Positions 50,059-59,187 are shown, numbered from the stretch's first letter. The stretch: 64,000 bases of DNA from Thermoleophilaceae bacterium (GCA_030447905.1 JAUJNZ010000002.1:8261-72260); one strand, 5' to 3'. Notes: a model not told the origin generated them from the letters alone. Program-made: numbers and translations.

Positions 50059-51332
50059 CGGGTTCTCCTCTCGTCCATGTCGGATGTTTGCATGTCGAGG
50101 ACCAAGCCGGTCCCGTGGTCCCGGCCAGCTGCCGCCGGTGAGCGCCCGTCGCTAAGCGCCAGCACCAAGCGATGAACCGGCACCAGGCCGAGGTAGCGCC
50201 CCGCCTCGTCGCAGCAGACGACGGGATCGAAACGCTCGCCGGCGGAACGCGTCATCGCTCGCCGGGCGACGTCAGCGACCTCATCCGCCGCGTGGACGAG
50301 CAGCGGGCGGTGGGGTTCGCCACCACCGTCGACTCCCCCCGGGAGCAGCCCGATGGGGCGACGGCGCTCGTCCACGATCACCACGGCCTCGGTCGTGGCG
50401 CATCCCCCGTGGGTGCCCGCCGACCGCTCGCCTCGGACGATCGTCGGCGCACCCTCGAGGAGAGCGATCATGGCGGCCTCGGCCGTGCCGGCATGGAAGC
50501 GCTCTCGGCTGAGTTGCGTGAGCTCGGGGCTGAGACCGACCATCCGAGAGGAGGGCGCAGCGAACAGGTTGCCCTGCGCCAACGGGACGCCGAGCCTGGC
50601 GAGCGCCTCGAGCTCCTCCACACGCTCAACGCCCTCGGCGACGATCCAGGCGTCGGTTCGACCGGCGAAGCCGCCGAGCATCTCGATTGCCGCTCCCTTG
50701 GCCTCGTCCCCGTCGACTCCGGCCACAAGGCCCATGTCGACCTTCACGAACTCCGGACGCAGCTCGAGGATGCGGTTGAGACTCCCGTACCCGGAACCCG
50801 CGTCGTCCACGGCCAGGGCGGCGCCTGACCGGCGCAGAGTGTCCAGCGTGGCGCGAGGAAGATCGCCGCCGGCGACGTCAGTCTGCTCGGTGACTTCGAG
50901 TACCACGGCGCTGAGGTTCGGCCGCTCGCAAAGGACCTCGTACAGAACCGAGGATGCGAGTGCCGCGAGGCTGACGTTAAGCGACAGGAAGCAGTTCGCG
51001 GGCAGGTGTGGGCGGGCGTCGAGGGCCTTTCCAACGAGCAAGGCCTCGAGCCGGTCCCCGAGGCCCACGGCCCGGGCGGCCGCAATCCAGACGTCGGGCG
51101 GGCCCAGCTCCGTGGGAAAGCGCGCGAGGGCTTCGTATCCGCATACGACCCCGCGCCCCAGATCGACAATCGGCTGAAACGCCATGTCCGCGAGCTCCGG
51201 CTGGCTGAGAACTCTTCTCACCGCCGTGGTTGCTGGCGAGCCGTCGGCAGCAGGGCCAGGGCCGGACCATCGATCGCCGGCCAGCGCCTCTCGTGCGACC
51301 CCGCTCACGGTATCGGTCATCGAAGCGCTCAT
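50055..51332 (-). CDS. EAL-domain cyclic-di-GMP phosphodiesterase with C-terminal CBS-like region
   Basis: The 425-residue protein has an EAL domain at about residues 35-275. Catalytic residues are visible: Glu in YEALARF, Asn in LNVSLAAL, Glu in VLEVTEQT, DDAGSGYGSL (the DDFGTG variant), Lys in FVKVDMGL, Glu in AEGVERVEEL and Gln in LAQGNLF. The last 140 residues (AVVIVDERRRPIGLLPGG, VVCCDEAGRYLGLVPVHRL) resemble a CBS pair used by other GGDEF/EAL proteins. No membrane segment is present. It should degrade c-di-GMP and is coupled to the DUF1059 gene. Confidence 0.85.
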   Translation of the reverse strand: MSASMTDTVSGVAREALAGDRWSGPGPAADGSPATTAVRRVLSQPELADMAFQPIVDLGRGVVCGYEALARFPTELGPPDVWIAAARAVGLGDRLEALLVGKALDARPHLPANCFLSLNVSLAALASSVLYEVLCERPNLSAVVLEVTEQTDVAGGDLPRATLDTLRRSGAALAVDDAGSGYGSLNRILELRPEFVKVDMGLVAGVDGDEAKGAAIEMLGGFAGRTDAWIVAEGVERVEELEALARLGVPLAQGNLFAAPSSRMVGLSPELTQLSRERFHAGTAEAAMIALLEGAPTIVRGERSAGTHGGCATTEAVVIVDERRRPIGLLPGGVDGGGEPHRPLLVHAADEVADVARRAMTRSAGERFDPVVCCDEAGRYLGLVPVHRLVLALSDGRSPAAAGRDHGTGLVLDMQTSDMDERRTR

Positions 51333-51460
51333 CGTCCCGCGGCGACTATCGACACCATTCTCACCACCTTAAGTGCGCTCGGCCATGGATACGTTCCCCG
51401 TTTTCCGATGAGCGGACCGTCGGGGCCGGGAACCGCTCAGGCTGGGTTCGACCCTTGATC

Positions 51461-51530
51461 CGATATCGTACTCGCGCGCGAGGGACGGTGCAGGGCAGAA
51501 TCGTTGCAATACGGTATCGCATCTGCGCGC
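51461..51530. repeat. two imperfect 19-bp direct repeats upstream of the RHH-GAF gene
   Basis: CGATATCGTACTCGCGCGC (51461-51479) and CGGTATCGCATCTGCGCGC (51512-51530) agree at 14 of 19 positions and are 51 bp apart. The second ends 19 bp before the ATG. Possible binding sites for the RHH domain encoded downstream. Confidence 0.35.
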
Positions 51531-51549
51531 TAGCCTGGTCAGCGCCACC

Positions 51550-52275
51550 ATGGCCATGCATGCGACCACCGTCCGCTTCACCGACGACCTCTGGGACCTA
51601 CTCGAGGCCGAGGCGGCCCGCCAGGGCGTAAGCGTGGCGCAGTTCGTCCGTGATGCCGCGCTGGTGCGGGTCGCCAGCGTGATGGCGAGGCGCGGAGAGG
51701 AGGGCGCCGACGACACGCTCGAGCGGCTCGCCGCCGGGGCGCTCAAGCGGCGGAGCCGCCCCGCCTCCGCGACGCGCGATCCTCGCAGGCTGAAGGCCGT
51801 CCGGGAGAGCGGACTCCTCGACAGCCCGCGGGAGGCCAGCTTCGACCGGCTGACGCGGGTCGCGGCCACGGCGCTGAACGCACCCATCGCCTTGGTGTCG
51901 ATCGTCGACGAGGATCGTCAGTTCCTGAAGAGCTGCGTCGGCGTCGCGGAGCCGTGGGCCTCGAGGCGCGAGATGCCGCTCTCGCACTCCTACTGCCAGC
52001 ACGCTGTCGCGTCCACTGAGCCCCTGGTGGTCTCTGACGCCCGAGAGCATCCGCTCCTGCGCGAGAGCGCTGCCATCCGCGACATGGGCGCGATCGCCTA
52101 CGCCGGCGTTCCACTTCTGGACTCCGAGGGACAAGCGCTCGGGACCCTTTGCGTGATCGACCACGGCCGGCGTGACTGGAGCGCTGACGAGGTCGCGCTG
52201 CTCGGGGAGATCGCCGATGCAGTGGTACAGGAGATCGAGCGGGGCGGCTCCGGTCCCGCGACCGGGGGCCGCTGA
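51550..52275 (+). CDS. RHH-like N-terminus fused to a GAF domain
   Basis: The 241-residue protein starts with TTVRFTDDLWDLLEAEAARQ and GVSVAQFVRDAALVRVASVM, which look like a ribbon-helix-helix DNA-binding unit. A basic linker follows, then from residue 75 a GAF domain: RLKAVRESGLLDSPREASFD, APIALVSIVDEDRQFLKS, PLSHSYCQHAV and AYAGVPLLDSEGQALGTLCV. It could be a one-component sensor that binds DNA. The GAF half is like those in two-component and c-di-GMP proteins, and its divergent neighbour is the EAL gene. ATG 51550 or ATG 51556 may be the start. Confidence 0.75.
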   Translation: MAMHATTVRFTDDLWDLLEAEAARQGVSVAQFVRDAALVRVASVMARRGEEGADDTLERLAAGALKRRSRPASATRDPRRLKAVRESGLLDSPREASFDRLTRVAATALNAPIALVSIVDEDRQFLKSCVGVAEPWASRREMPLSHSYCQHAVASTEPLVVSDAREHPLLRESAAIRDMGAIAYAGVPLLDSEGQALGTLCVIDHGRRDWSADEVALLGEIADAVVQEIERGGSGPATGGR

Positions 52276-52365
52276 GGGACCGCGCCTGCTCCCTCCATCC
52301 AGCGGCGTCGGCTCGCCGCCCGGGCCCGGGCGAGCCCGGGCGGCGCCGCAGGCCTCCGCCTCAGC

Positions 52366-53028
52366 TCAGTGCAGCCCGCACTCGTCGCGCGCCGAGTCCG
52401 CCCAGCGTCCCTCCCGCCCGTTTCCCGGCTTCGTGCAGTGCGTGCAGCCGATCGACCCGTACCCGCGGTCGTGCAACAGGTTGTAGGGCAGGTCGTGGCG
52501 GTGGATGTAGCGCCACACGTCGCGCTCTGACCAGTCGGCGAGCGGATTGACCTTGTGGACCCCGCGGCGGTCGTCCCAGGTCAGCTTGGGCGCCCGCGAG
52601 CGGCCCGGGGACTGGTCGCGGCGCAGGCCGCTGACCCAGGCGTCGGCGCCGGCCAGCGCCTTCTCGAGCGGCGAGACCTTGCGCAGGCCGCAGCACGCCG
52701 CGGGGTCGCGTTTCCACAGTTCGTCCCCGTAGAGGGCGGCCTGGCGGGCTACGGTCGGGCCCTGGAAGACGTCGATCTCCACGCCGAAGCGCTGCTCGAG
52801 GGCCTCCCAGGTCGCGTAGGTCTCGGGGAACAGCAGCCCGGTGTCGAGCGTGAAGAAGCGCGCCTCGGGCTCGATCTCGAGCAGCATGCGCATGATCACC
52901 GAGGACTCCTTCTGGAACGAGCAGGCGACGTACAGGCCCCGGCCGAAGCGCTCGACGGCGTGCTCGAGCACCTCCTCGGCGGAGAGCTCCTCGAGGTCGG
53001 TGGGGACGCTTTCGGGGGCGAGGGTCAT
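52366..53028 (-). CDS. cysH: adenylyl-sulfate (APS) reductase
   Basis: The 220-residue enzyme has the PAPS/APS reductase fold: ACSFQKESSVIMRMLLEI (substrate loop), TLDTGLLFPETYATWEAL, RDPAACCGLRKVSPL and a C-terminal YGSIGCTHCTKPGNGREGRW. The CC...CxxC cysteines show the 4Fe-4S cluster of APS-specific reductases, and the catalytic Cys is in the final DECGLH. It reduces APS to sulfite with thioredoxin. Downstream of sir by 17 bp. Confidence 0.92.
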   Translation of the reverse strand: MTLAPESVPTDLEELSAEEVLEHAVERFGRGLYVACSFQKESSVIMRMLLEIEPEARFFTLDTGLLFPETYATWEALEQRFGVEIDVFQGPTVARQAALYGDELWKRDPAACCGLRKVSPLEKALAGADAWVSGLRRDQSPGRSRAPKLTWDDRRGVHKVNPLADWSERDVWRYIHRHDLPYNLLHDRGYGSIGCTHCTKPGNGREGRWADSARDECGLH

Positions 53029-53045
53029 GCGTGCGGCGGCGCCGT

Positions 53046-54875
53046 CTAGACGGCGCACTCTCCTTCTCCGCGGATCACCTTGAACGGCTCCTCGCGGTTC
53101 CAGTCGACGAACAGCTGGAGGTTCTCGAGGCTGAACTCGACCGGCATGGCGAGATCCTTGACCGCGCCCTCGAGCTCCGCTCCGCCGATCCGGCCGGCGA
53201 AGTCGCGGAACTCCTCGCCGTCCTCGCGTTGGTCGTGGTACATCCGCAGCCAGCGCTCGATGGCGTCGGGCACGCGCTTGGCCGCCAGGCGCACCTTGAG
53301 CCGCTGGCCCATCGCAACCTCGCCGCCCTCGTAGCGTCCGCCTACGTGGGCGACGTAGGCGGGGATCGTCTTGTCGCCGACCTTGATCGAGGCGCCGTAG
53401 AAGCCGATGTCGGCGATGTGGTGCTGGCTGCACCCGTTCGGGCAGCCGCTCATCTTGATGTGGACGCGCTTGATCAGCGGGTCCTCGATCTCCATCTGCT
53501 CGAGGCGCTCCTGGACGGCGCGGTTGAGCCCCATCGAGCTCGTGATGCCGAGCTTGCAGGAGTCGGTGCCCGGGCAGCTGACCACGTCGGTGATCTCGTG
53601 GGCGCCCGCCTCGCCAAGGCCGAGCTCCGAAAGGCCGCGCCAGAGGTCGTAGACCGACTCGTCGCGGACCCATCGCAATACCAGGTTCTGGTGCACGGTG
53701 GTGCGCGCGTAGCCGCCGCTGAACTCGCGCATGAGGTCGGCGAGCGCGCGGAACTGGTAGGGCGTCAGGTCGCCGCGGGTGACCTTGACCTCGACCGAGG
53801 AGAAGCCCTCCTGGCGCTGGGGACGGACGTTCGAGGCGAGGAAGCGGTTGAACTCACGGTTGTCTCCGTTCGGGCTTCCGGGCGCGAGCGCCGGTCCGGG
53901 CGCGTTCGCCTCCTCGTCGTGCTCGAAGAGCCGGCCGTCGAGCGAGTAGTCGCGCAGGGCGACCCAGTCGCCCTCGAGCTCCTCGTCGACCTGGCGGCGG
54001 AACTCCTCGGGCCCGATCTTGTCGATCAGGACCTTGATCCGGGCTCGGGCGCGGTTGACCCGCAGCCAGTCCTGGCGGTCGAAGATCCGCAGCACCGCCT
54101 CGGTGACCTTGAGGTACTCGCCGTCGTCGGCGCGCACGAAGTCGTAGATGGTCGGCGCCACGCGCGGCATGATCGAGGTGCCCCCGCCCACCCGCAGCTC
54201 GAACCCCCGCACGCCCTCGCGCACCCGCGGGATGAAGCCGATGTCGTGGATGCCGGTGATCGCCCGGTCCTCGTCGGTGGCCGTGAACGCCGTCTTCACC
54301 TTGCGGGGCATGAGCTGGCAGACCTCGTGACGGACGAAGTAGCGTACGTAGGCGCCGGCGTACGGCGTCGGGTCGAAGGGCTCGCCCTCGCAGATCCCCG
54401 CCCAGGGGTCACCGGTCACGTTGCGGACGGTGTTGCCGCAGCCCTCGCGCGAGGAGAGGCCGGCGTCGCCGAGCTCGCGGATCGCCTGGGCGGCGTCGCG
54501 CAGCGGGACGTGGTGAATCTGGATGTTCTGGCGAGTCGTGATGTGGCCCTTGTCGAGCGGCGCGTACTCCTCGACGACGTCGGCGAAGGCCTCCATCTGC
54601 TCGGGGGTGACCCCTCCGAAGGGGAGCTTGACGCGGATCATCTGGACGTCGGCCTGGCGCTGGCCGTAGACGCCCTGGCGCAGGCGGAACTTGATGAACT
54701 CATCCTCGGCCACGTCGTTGCCGAGGAAGCGCTCGGCCTCGACGTCGAAGTCGTCGAACTCGCGCTCGAGGATGGGGATCACGTGCCCGGGCACGTCCTC
54801 GACGACCTCCGGGTTGTCGAGCGAGCCCTTGCGGCCCTTCTTCTTCAGGTCCTGTGCCACCGCCGTGGGCTCCAT
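53046..54875 (-). CDS. sir: ferredoxin-dependent sulfite reductase
   Basis: The 609-residue protein has two ferredoxin-like half domains and two catalytic halves, with REGCGNTVRNVTGDPWAG for siroheme contact near residue 143. The cluster motif SCPGTDSCKLGI (near residue 432) and SGCPNGCSQHHIADIGFYG (near residue 475) gives the C-x5-C and C-x3-C cysteines. It reduces sulfite to sulfide by six electrons. A nitrite reductase is the related alternative, but cysH beside it makes sulfite the likely substrate. No frameshift is seen in 1.8 kb. Confidence 0.92.
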   Translation of the reverse strand: MEPTAVAQDLKKKGRKGSLDNPEVVEDVPGHVIPILEREFDDFDVEAERFLGNDVAEDEFIKFRLRQGVYGQRQADVQMIRVKLPFGGVTPEQMEAFADVVEEYAPLDKGHITTRQNIQIHHVPLRDAAQAIRELGDAGLSSREGCGNTVRNVTGDPWAGICEGEPFDPTPYAGAYVRYFVRHEVCQLMPRKVKTAFTATDEDRAITGIHDIGFIPRVREGVRGFELRVGGGTSIMPRVAPTIYDFVRADDGEYLKVTEAVLRIFDRQDWLRVNRARARIKVLIDKIGPEEFRRQVDEELEGDWVALRDYSLDGRLFEHDEEANAPGPALAPGSPNGDNREFNRFLASNVRPQRQEGFSSVEVKVTRGDLTPYQFRALADLMREFSGGYARTTVHQNLVLRWVRDESVYDLWRGLSELGLGEAGAHEITDVVSCPGTDSCKLGITSSMGLNRAVQERLEQMEIEDPLIKRVHIKMSGCPNGCSQHHIADIGFYGASIKVGDKTIPAYVAHVGGRYEGGEVAMGQRLKVRLAAKRVPDAIERWLRMYHDQREDGEEFRDFAGRIGGAELEGAVKDLAMPVEFSLENLQLFVDWNREEPFKVIRGEGECAV

Positions 54876-54971
54876 CGCGCCGTTCTCCTACAGTTGCCGA
54901 AAGCGTGTCGCGGCGCCGCAGGGGACGCCCGAAGGCGACAAAACTAGCAAAAGCCGGTCGGCTTTCGAGGG

Positions 54972-55328
54972 TTAGGCGCCGGGCAGGCCGCTCGGCGGCT
55001 TTACGTGGCCATCCTCGGGCTCGAGCGGGAGGCCGCGCTCGGCCCACTCCAGGAGACCGCCGGCCATGGTGTGGGCCTCCCAACCGGAGGCGGCGAAGGC
55101 CTGCGCGGCCGCCGCCGAGCGGTCGCCCGACCGGCAGTAGAAGACGACCGGCCGCGCGCGGTTGAACGTCTCGGACCAGGCGGGAAGCTCGTCGAAGGGC
55201 ACATGCTCAGCTCCGCCGATGCGCCCGGCCTGATACTCGGCGTCGGTGCGCACGTCGATGATCTGGGACTCGCCGCTCGACATCAGCTCGGCGACGCGCT
55301 CGGGCTCGACCTCCTGCTCCTCGCCCAT
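54972..55328 (-). CDS. rhodanese-domain protein
   Basis: The 118-residue single rhodanese domain has QIIDVRTDAEYQAGRIGGA and the active-site loop FYCRSGDRSAAAAQAFA with the persulfide-forming Cys near residue 64. It is a cytosolic sulfur carrier or transferase. It follows a small AccE-like gene and precedes sir on the same strand, suggesting a sulfur-mobilising role. Confidence 0.88.
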   Translation of the reverse strand: MGEEQEVEPERVAELMSSGESQIIDVRTDAEYQAGRIGGAEHVPFDELPAWSETFNRARPVVFYCRSGDRSAAAAQAFAASGWEAHTMAGGLLEWAERGLPLEPEDGHVKPPSGLPGA

Positions 55329-55330
55329 GC

Positions 55331-55582
55331 TCAGCGCCCCCAGGGCTCGGGGTCGCCCCACGGGCTAGGACCCGCGGGGTCGAGCCCCGCGGCCTCGAAC
55401 AGGCCGGCGCGGACCCAGGGGGATATAGAAGGGCCGGCGGCCGGGGAGAGCGGCGGCGCGGTGTCGCGCAGGAAGCCCTCGATCGCGGCGACGATGGCCG
55501 CCGCCTCCTCGGGGCTCGCGCTCGCGGTGGCGCCGAGCTCGATGCGCGGGCGGGCGGGTTGCTGGCGGCCGTTGCGGGTCAC
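55331..55582 (-). CDS. small conserved actinobacterial protein (acyl-CoA carboxylase epsilon-like)
   Basis: The 83-residue protein has ATASASPEEAAAIVAAIEGFL, close to the short helix of actinobacterial acyl-CoA carboxylase epsilon subunits, and a Pro/Trp-rich tail (SPWVRAGLFEAAGLDP, DPEPWGR). Assignment as an epsilon-like subunit is tentative, since no carboxylase gene is adjacent. GTG 55582 is the start, and it ends just before the rhodanese gene. Confidence 0.55.
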   Translation of the reverse strand: MTRNGRQQPARPRIELGATASASPEEAAAIVAAIEGFLRDTAPPLSPAAGPSISPWVRAGLFEAAGLDPAGPSPWGDPEPWGR

Positions 55583-55646
55583 GCGCGATTCAGGCGGTGG
55601 TGGCTCGTCGGGGCGTCACGGAGCGGAGGTTATCGTCGGACCACGG

Positions 55647-56594
55647 ATGGCCGAGATCCCCGTATTCGACCACGACGCGGTGCTCGCTGCGGTCGCCCCC
55701 GAGGAGGCGATCGAGCGCGTGCGCGACGCCTTCGTGCGCTTCGCCCACGGGGAGTGGCGGATGCCGCCGAAGGTCTACCTCGACGCCGCGCCCAACGGCG
55801 ACTTTCGCGCCATGCCCGCCGCCGGCGACGGGCTGGCGGTGCTGAAGTGGGTCACCTCGTTTCCCGCCAACCCCGGGCGGGGGCTTCCGGTCGTGACCGG
55901 GGTGATCTGCGTCTCGAGCGTCGAGGACGGCGAGCCGCTCGCGCTGTGCGACGCCCGCGGGGTGACCGCCCTGCGCACGGGGGCGGTGGCGGCCGTGGCC
56001 GCACAGGAGCTCGCCCGCGAGGATGCGACCAGCGCGGCCGTCGTCGGCTGCGGCCTCCACGGGGCGTGGGCGGGGCGGTGCCTGGTCGCGGCCGAATACG
56101 CGGAGGGCGTGTGCTTCGATCCCGACCCCGACGCGGCCGGCGCGCTCGCCGGCGAGCTCGGGTGGGAGGTCGGGGGCCGCGAGGACGCGCTCGCCTGCGA
56201 CGTCGTCACGTGCGTGACCCCCGGCCACGAGCGCGTCGTAGGCGCGCGCGAGCTGCGTCCCGGCCTGCACCTGTCGATGCTCGGGGCCGACGGGCCGGGT
56301 AAGGCTGAGGCCGAGGTCGAGGTTGTCGCCCGATGCGCGCTCTTTTGCGACGAGTGGGAGCAGGCGAGCCACGGCGGAGAGCTGACCGGAGCGGTCGAGG
56401 CTGGGCTCGTCGTCCGCGAGCAGGTGACCGAGCTCGGCGAGGTCCTGATCGGCCGGGCGCCCGGCCGCCCCGCCCCCGAGGCGACCACGTTGTTCGACTC
56501 GACCGGCCTGGCCATCCAGGACCTCGCGATCTGCTCGGCGCTGCTCGAGGCCCACCGGCGGGGCGAGGCGCGCGCGGGGCTGGCCCGGTTGTAG
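55647..56594 (+). CDS. ornithine cyclodeaminase/mu-crystallin family protein
   Basis: The 315-residue protein matches the OCD/mu-crystallin family: PPKVYLDAAPNGDFRAMPA, LAVLKWVTSFPANPGRGLP, GVTALRTGAVAAVAA (Arg/Thr substrate contact) and a Rossmann loop AAVVGCGLHGAWAGRCL near residue 132. Members are ornithine cyclodeaminases, alanine dehydrogenases or ketimine reductases; the substrate is unknown. The start is ATG 55647. Confidence 0.85.
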   Translation: MAEIPVFDHDAVLAAVAPEEAIERVRDAFVRFAHGEWRMPPKVYLDAAPNGDFRAMPAAGDGLAVLKWVTSFPANPGRGLPVVTGVICVSSVEDGEPLALCDARGVTALRTGAVAAVAAQELAREDATSAAVVGCGLHGAWAGRCLVAAEYAEGVCFDPDPDAAGALAGELGWEVGGREDALACDVVTCVTPGHERVVGARELRPGLHLSMLGADGPGKAEAEVEVVARCALFCDEWEQASHGGELTGAVEAGLVVREQVTELGEVLIGRAPGRPAPEATTLFDSTGLAIQDLAICSALLEAHRRGEARAGLARL

Positions 56595-56721
56595 GGGGCG
56601 CGACCACATACCAGAGCCGGAATTGGTGAACAGAGCGGGCGAATGAGCGCCTCGGGGCCAGTGTTGAACGCCAGCCCCGGAACTGCGTCGAGCGACCCCG
56701 CTCCGGCGCTAAGGTGGCCCC

Positions 56722-59187
56722 GTGAGGAGGGTTCGCTCGGTCCCTGCCGCCGTGATCGCCGCACTGGCCTTGAGCGTCGGCGTGGCCCCGCCGGCGGTTG
56801 CCAGCTCGCTCCCCCACGTCGGCTCCGGCGAGCGGCCCGGCCCGCCGCTGCTCTACAAGCGCCCGCCCGAGGCTCCCCAGCTCGCCAATCGGGCGCCCTT
56901 CCGGGCGAAGCCCCTGCTCGTATCCGGCACCGACGCCTACCGAGGCGGCGAGTACCTCTACCAGGACTACCTGTTCGACGACCGGGGCGCCGACACCGTC
57001 GCGGGCTCGGGCGCCCAGCGCGACTCGGCGGCCAACGCCTCGCCCACGTCGGGCAACGTGTTCTATCCGACCGCCGACCGCTTCGGCGGGAACGCCGCCG
57101 ACCTCGTCGAGTTGCGGATCAGGCCGACGCGTGGAGCGGTCCTCTACCGGGTCACCCTCAACACCGTCAAGGCCGCCAATGCCGCGATCGTCGGCATAGG
57201 CATCGACACCGACCGAAGCGGTCGCGCGCCGGTCGCATGGCCGGGCGAAGCCGGGGTCACCTCGCCCGGGCTCGACCGTTTCGTGACCGCGTGGGGTACC
57301 GGCGGTCGCGTCTTCCGCCGGGATCCACTGAGCGGGAAGCTCGTTCCCGACCGATCGCCCGCCGGCGTCGGCGTCTCGATCAGCCGCGCTCGCAACCAGA
57401 TGACGATCCGGGTCCCGCGCTCGATCATGGATCCCGGCCGGTCGACCTGGCGCTACGTGGCCGGGGTCGGGCTGCGCTCCCCGAGCAACCGGTTCGAGCG
57501 GGTTCGCCCTGGCGGGCCGACCTCGACCGAGCCGGGCTCGGGTGACCCGAGCGAGGGTGCGCCCGGGGTGTTCAACCTCGCCTTCCGCTTCAACGAGCCC
57601 CAGGGAAACCGACCCAGACCGGGGTACGAGCCCGAGATCGGCATCGGCAACTGGTTCGAGTCCAAGCAGGCCCGCCTCCTCAAGCGCGCGGCCCCGCTCG
57701 TCGCTCCGAGCACCGCCGACCTCCGCGCCGACGTCAGCTTCGCTCGCCTTGCCGACGGGGTGCGGCGCTATATCCACCCGCCCAAGGCGACCCAGGCGCG
57801 CATCCTCTCGTCCTCCCAGAGGCTGCCCGAGGGCTTCCGCGACGAGTTCCCGGCCTACGGCGGACGCCTCCAGCCCTACCTGCTGCGGCTCCCGAGGCCC
57901 TCCCGACCCACTCGCCCGCGTGGCCTCACCTTCTCGCTGCACTCGCTGGGCGCCACGTACACCCAGTACGCGGTCTTCTCACCCAACCAACTCACGCAGT
58001 TCGGCGACGAGCGTGGCCACGCCGTGGTCACCCCGCTCGGGCGCGGGGCCGATGGCTGGTACATGGACGCGGCCGAGGTCGACTTCTTCGAGGTGTGGCG
58101 CGACGTCGCCCGCCGCTTCGCCCTCGACCCGAAGCGCGTGGCCCTGACCGGCTACTCGATGGGCGGCTACGGCACATACCGCCTCGGCGTCCTGTATCCC
58201 GACCTCTTCGGGCGGGCATTCACCGCGGTCGGCCCGCCGGCCCGCGGCGCATGGCTTCCGCCCGCTCCGCCACGCGACGTCGGGCGTTTCACCCAGGACA
58301 CGAACTCTCACGGGCTGCTCGAGAACGCTCGCTGGCTGCCGTTTCTGAACTGGGTCGCGGCGGGTGACGACCTCGTGCTCTATCCCGGGCCGCGCAAGCA
58401 ACAGAGGCGCTTCGACCGCCTCGGCCTGCGCAGCCAGCTCTGGACCTTTCCGGGTGAGCACTCCGCCCTCGCGCTGCTCGACGACTGGCGAGCCGCAAAG
58501 AGGTTCCTCGGCGCCGCCCGTGTGAAGCGCTCGCCGAGCCGGGTGAGCTACGCCCTCATGCCCGCCACCTCTCGCGCCCGTCTGGGCCTAGTGCACGACC
58601 ACGCTTATTGGGTCAGCGACCTCCGTGCTCGCAACGCGAGCGGCAACCCGGGGACCAAGCCGGCCCGCGCCGCGATCGACGCGCGCAGCCTCGCCTTCGG
58701 TCAGGGCGATCCGCGCACCGCGCCGGTGACCTCGGCGAACGGAAGACCGCCCGCTCCGAGCACGGTAGAGGGGACGCGCTGGACCGGTGCCGAGCCCCGG
58801 GCGCCCCGTAACACCCTGGACGTCCGGCTCGAGAACCTCAACCGGGCCAAGGTCGACGGTCGGCGAGCCCGCCTGAGCGGCGGCCGGACGCTGCGGGTGC
58901 GAATCGCCGCGAACGGACCGGGACGGATGAGGATCGACCTGAGCCTCCCGCCCGAGGCCCGGGCCCGCCGGGTCGTCGGCGGCCCGGTCCCAGGCGGCGC
59001 GCGTGAGGTGTCGATCGACCGCGACGGAGCGACCTTCCGCGTCGCCGGTGGCGTGAGGACCTACCTGATCGAAGAGGCAGGCCCAAGCGACGGGGCGGGC
59101 AGGTCCGCCGACGGCAACCCGAACGGCGACGGACAGAGCGGCAAGGGCCCGGCGACGGCGGTCGGCGGTCGCCCGTCGGAGCGGTAG
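56722..59187 (+). CDS. large secreted alpha/beta-hydrolase-like protein
   Basis: The 821-residue protein has an N-terminal signal (SVPAAVIAALALSVGVAPPAVA, 22 residues split over the start) and a glucodextranase-like beta domain (GNVFYPTADRFGGNAADLVELR, residues 110-300). A serine hydrolase domain follows, with GYSMGGYGTYRLGVLYPDLF (nucleophile near residue 473) and a late GEHSALALLDDW with the probable His. The C-terminal 60 residues are Gly/Pro/Asp-rich and disordered. It is an exported esterase or peptidase-like protein. GTG 56722 has TAAGGT six nt upstream. Confidence 0.75.
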   Translation: MRRVRSVPAAVIAALALSVGVAPPAVASSLPHVGSGERPGPPLLYKRPPEAPQLANRAPFRAKPLLVSGTDAYRGGEYLYQDYLFDDRGADTVAGSGAQRDSAANASPTSGNVFYPTADRFGGNAADLVELRIRPTRGAVLYRVTLNTVKAANAAIVGIGIDTDRSGRAPVAWPGEAGVTSPGLDRFVTAWGTGGRVFRRDPLSGKLVPDRSPAGVGVSISRARNQMTIRVPRSIMDPGRSTWRYVAGVGLRSPSNRFERVRPGGPTSTEPGSGDPSEGAPGVFNLAFRFNEPQGNRPRPGYEPEIGIGNWFESKQARLLKRAAPLVAPSTADLRADVSFARLADGVRRYIHPPKATQARILSSSQRLPEGFRDEFPAYGGRLQPYLLRLPRPSRPTRPRGLTFSLHSLGATYTQYAVFSPNQLTQFGDERGHAVVTPLGRGADGWYMDAAEVDFFEVWRDVARRFALDPKRVALTGYSMGGYGTYRLGVLYPDLFGRAFTAVGPPARGAWLPPAPPRDVGRFTQDTNSHGLLENARWLPFLNWVAAGDDLVLYPGPRKQQRRFDRLGLRSQLWTFPGEHSALALLDDWRAAKRFLGAARVKRSPSRVSYALMPATSRARLGLVHDHAYWVSDLRARNASGNPGTKPARAAIDARSLAFGQGDPRTAPVTSANGRPPAPSTVEGTRWTGAEPRAPRNTLDVRLENLNRAKVDGRRARLSGGRTLRVRIAANGPGRMRIDLSLPPEARARRVVGGPVPGGAREVSIDRDGATFRVAGGVRTYLIEEAGPSDGAGRSADGNPNGDGQSGKGPATAVGGRPSER

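Noticed and set aside
53031-54947. A 638-codon plus-strand frame opposite sulfite reductase
   Set aside because: Pure mirror of the sir gene in the antisense phase, with low-complexity sequence.
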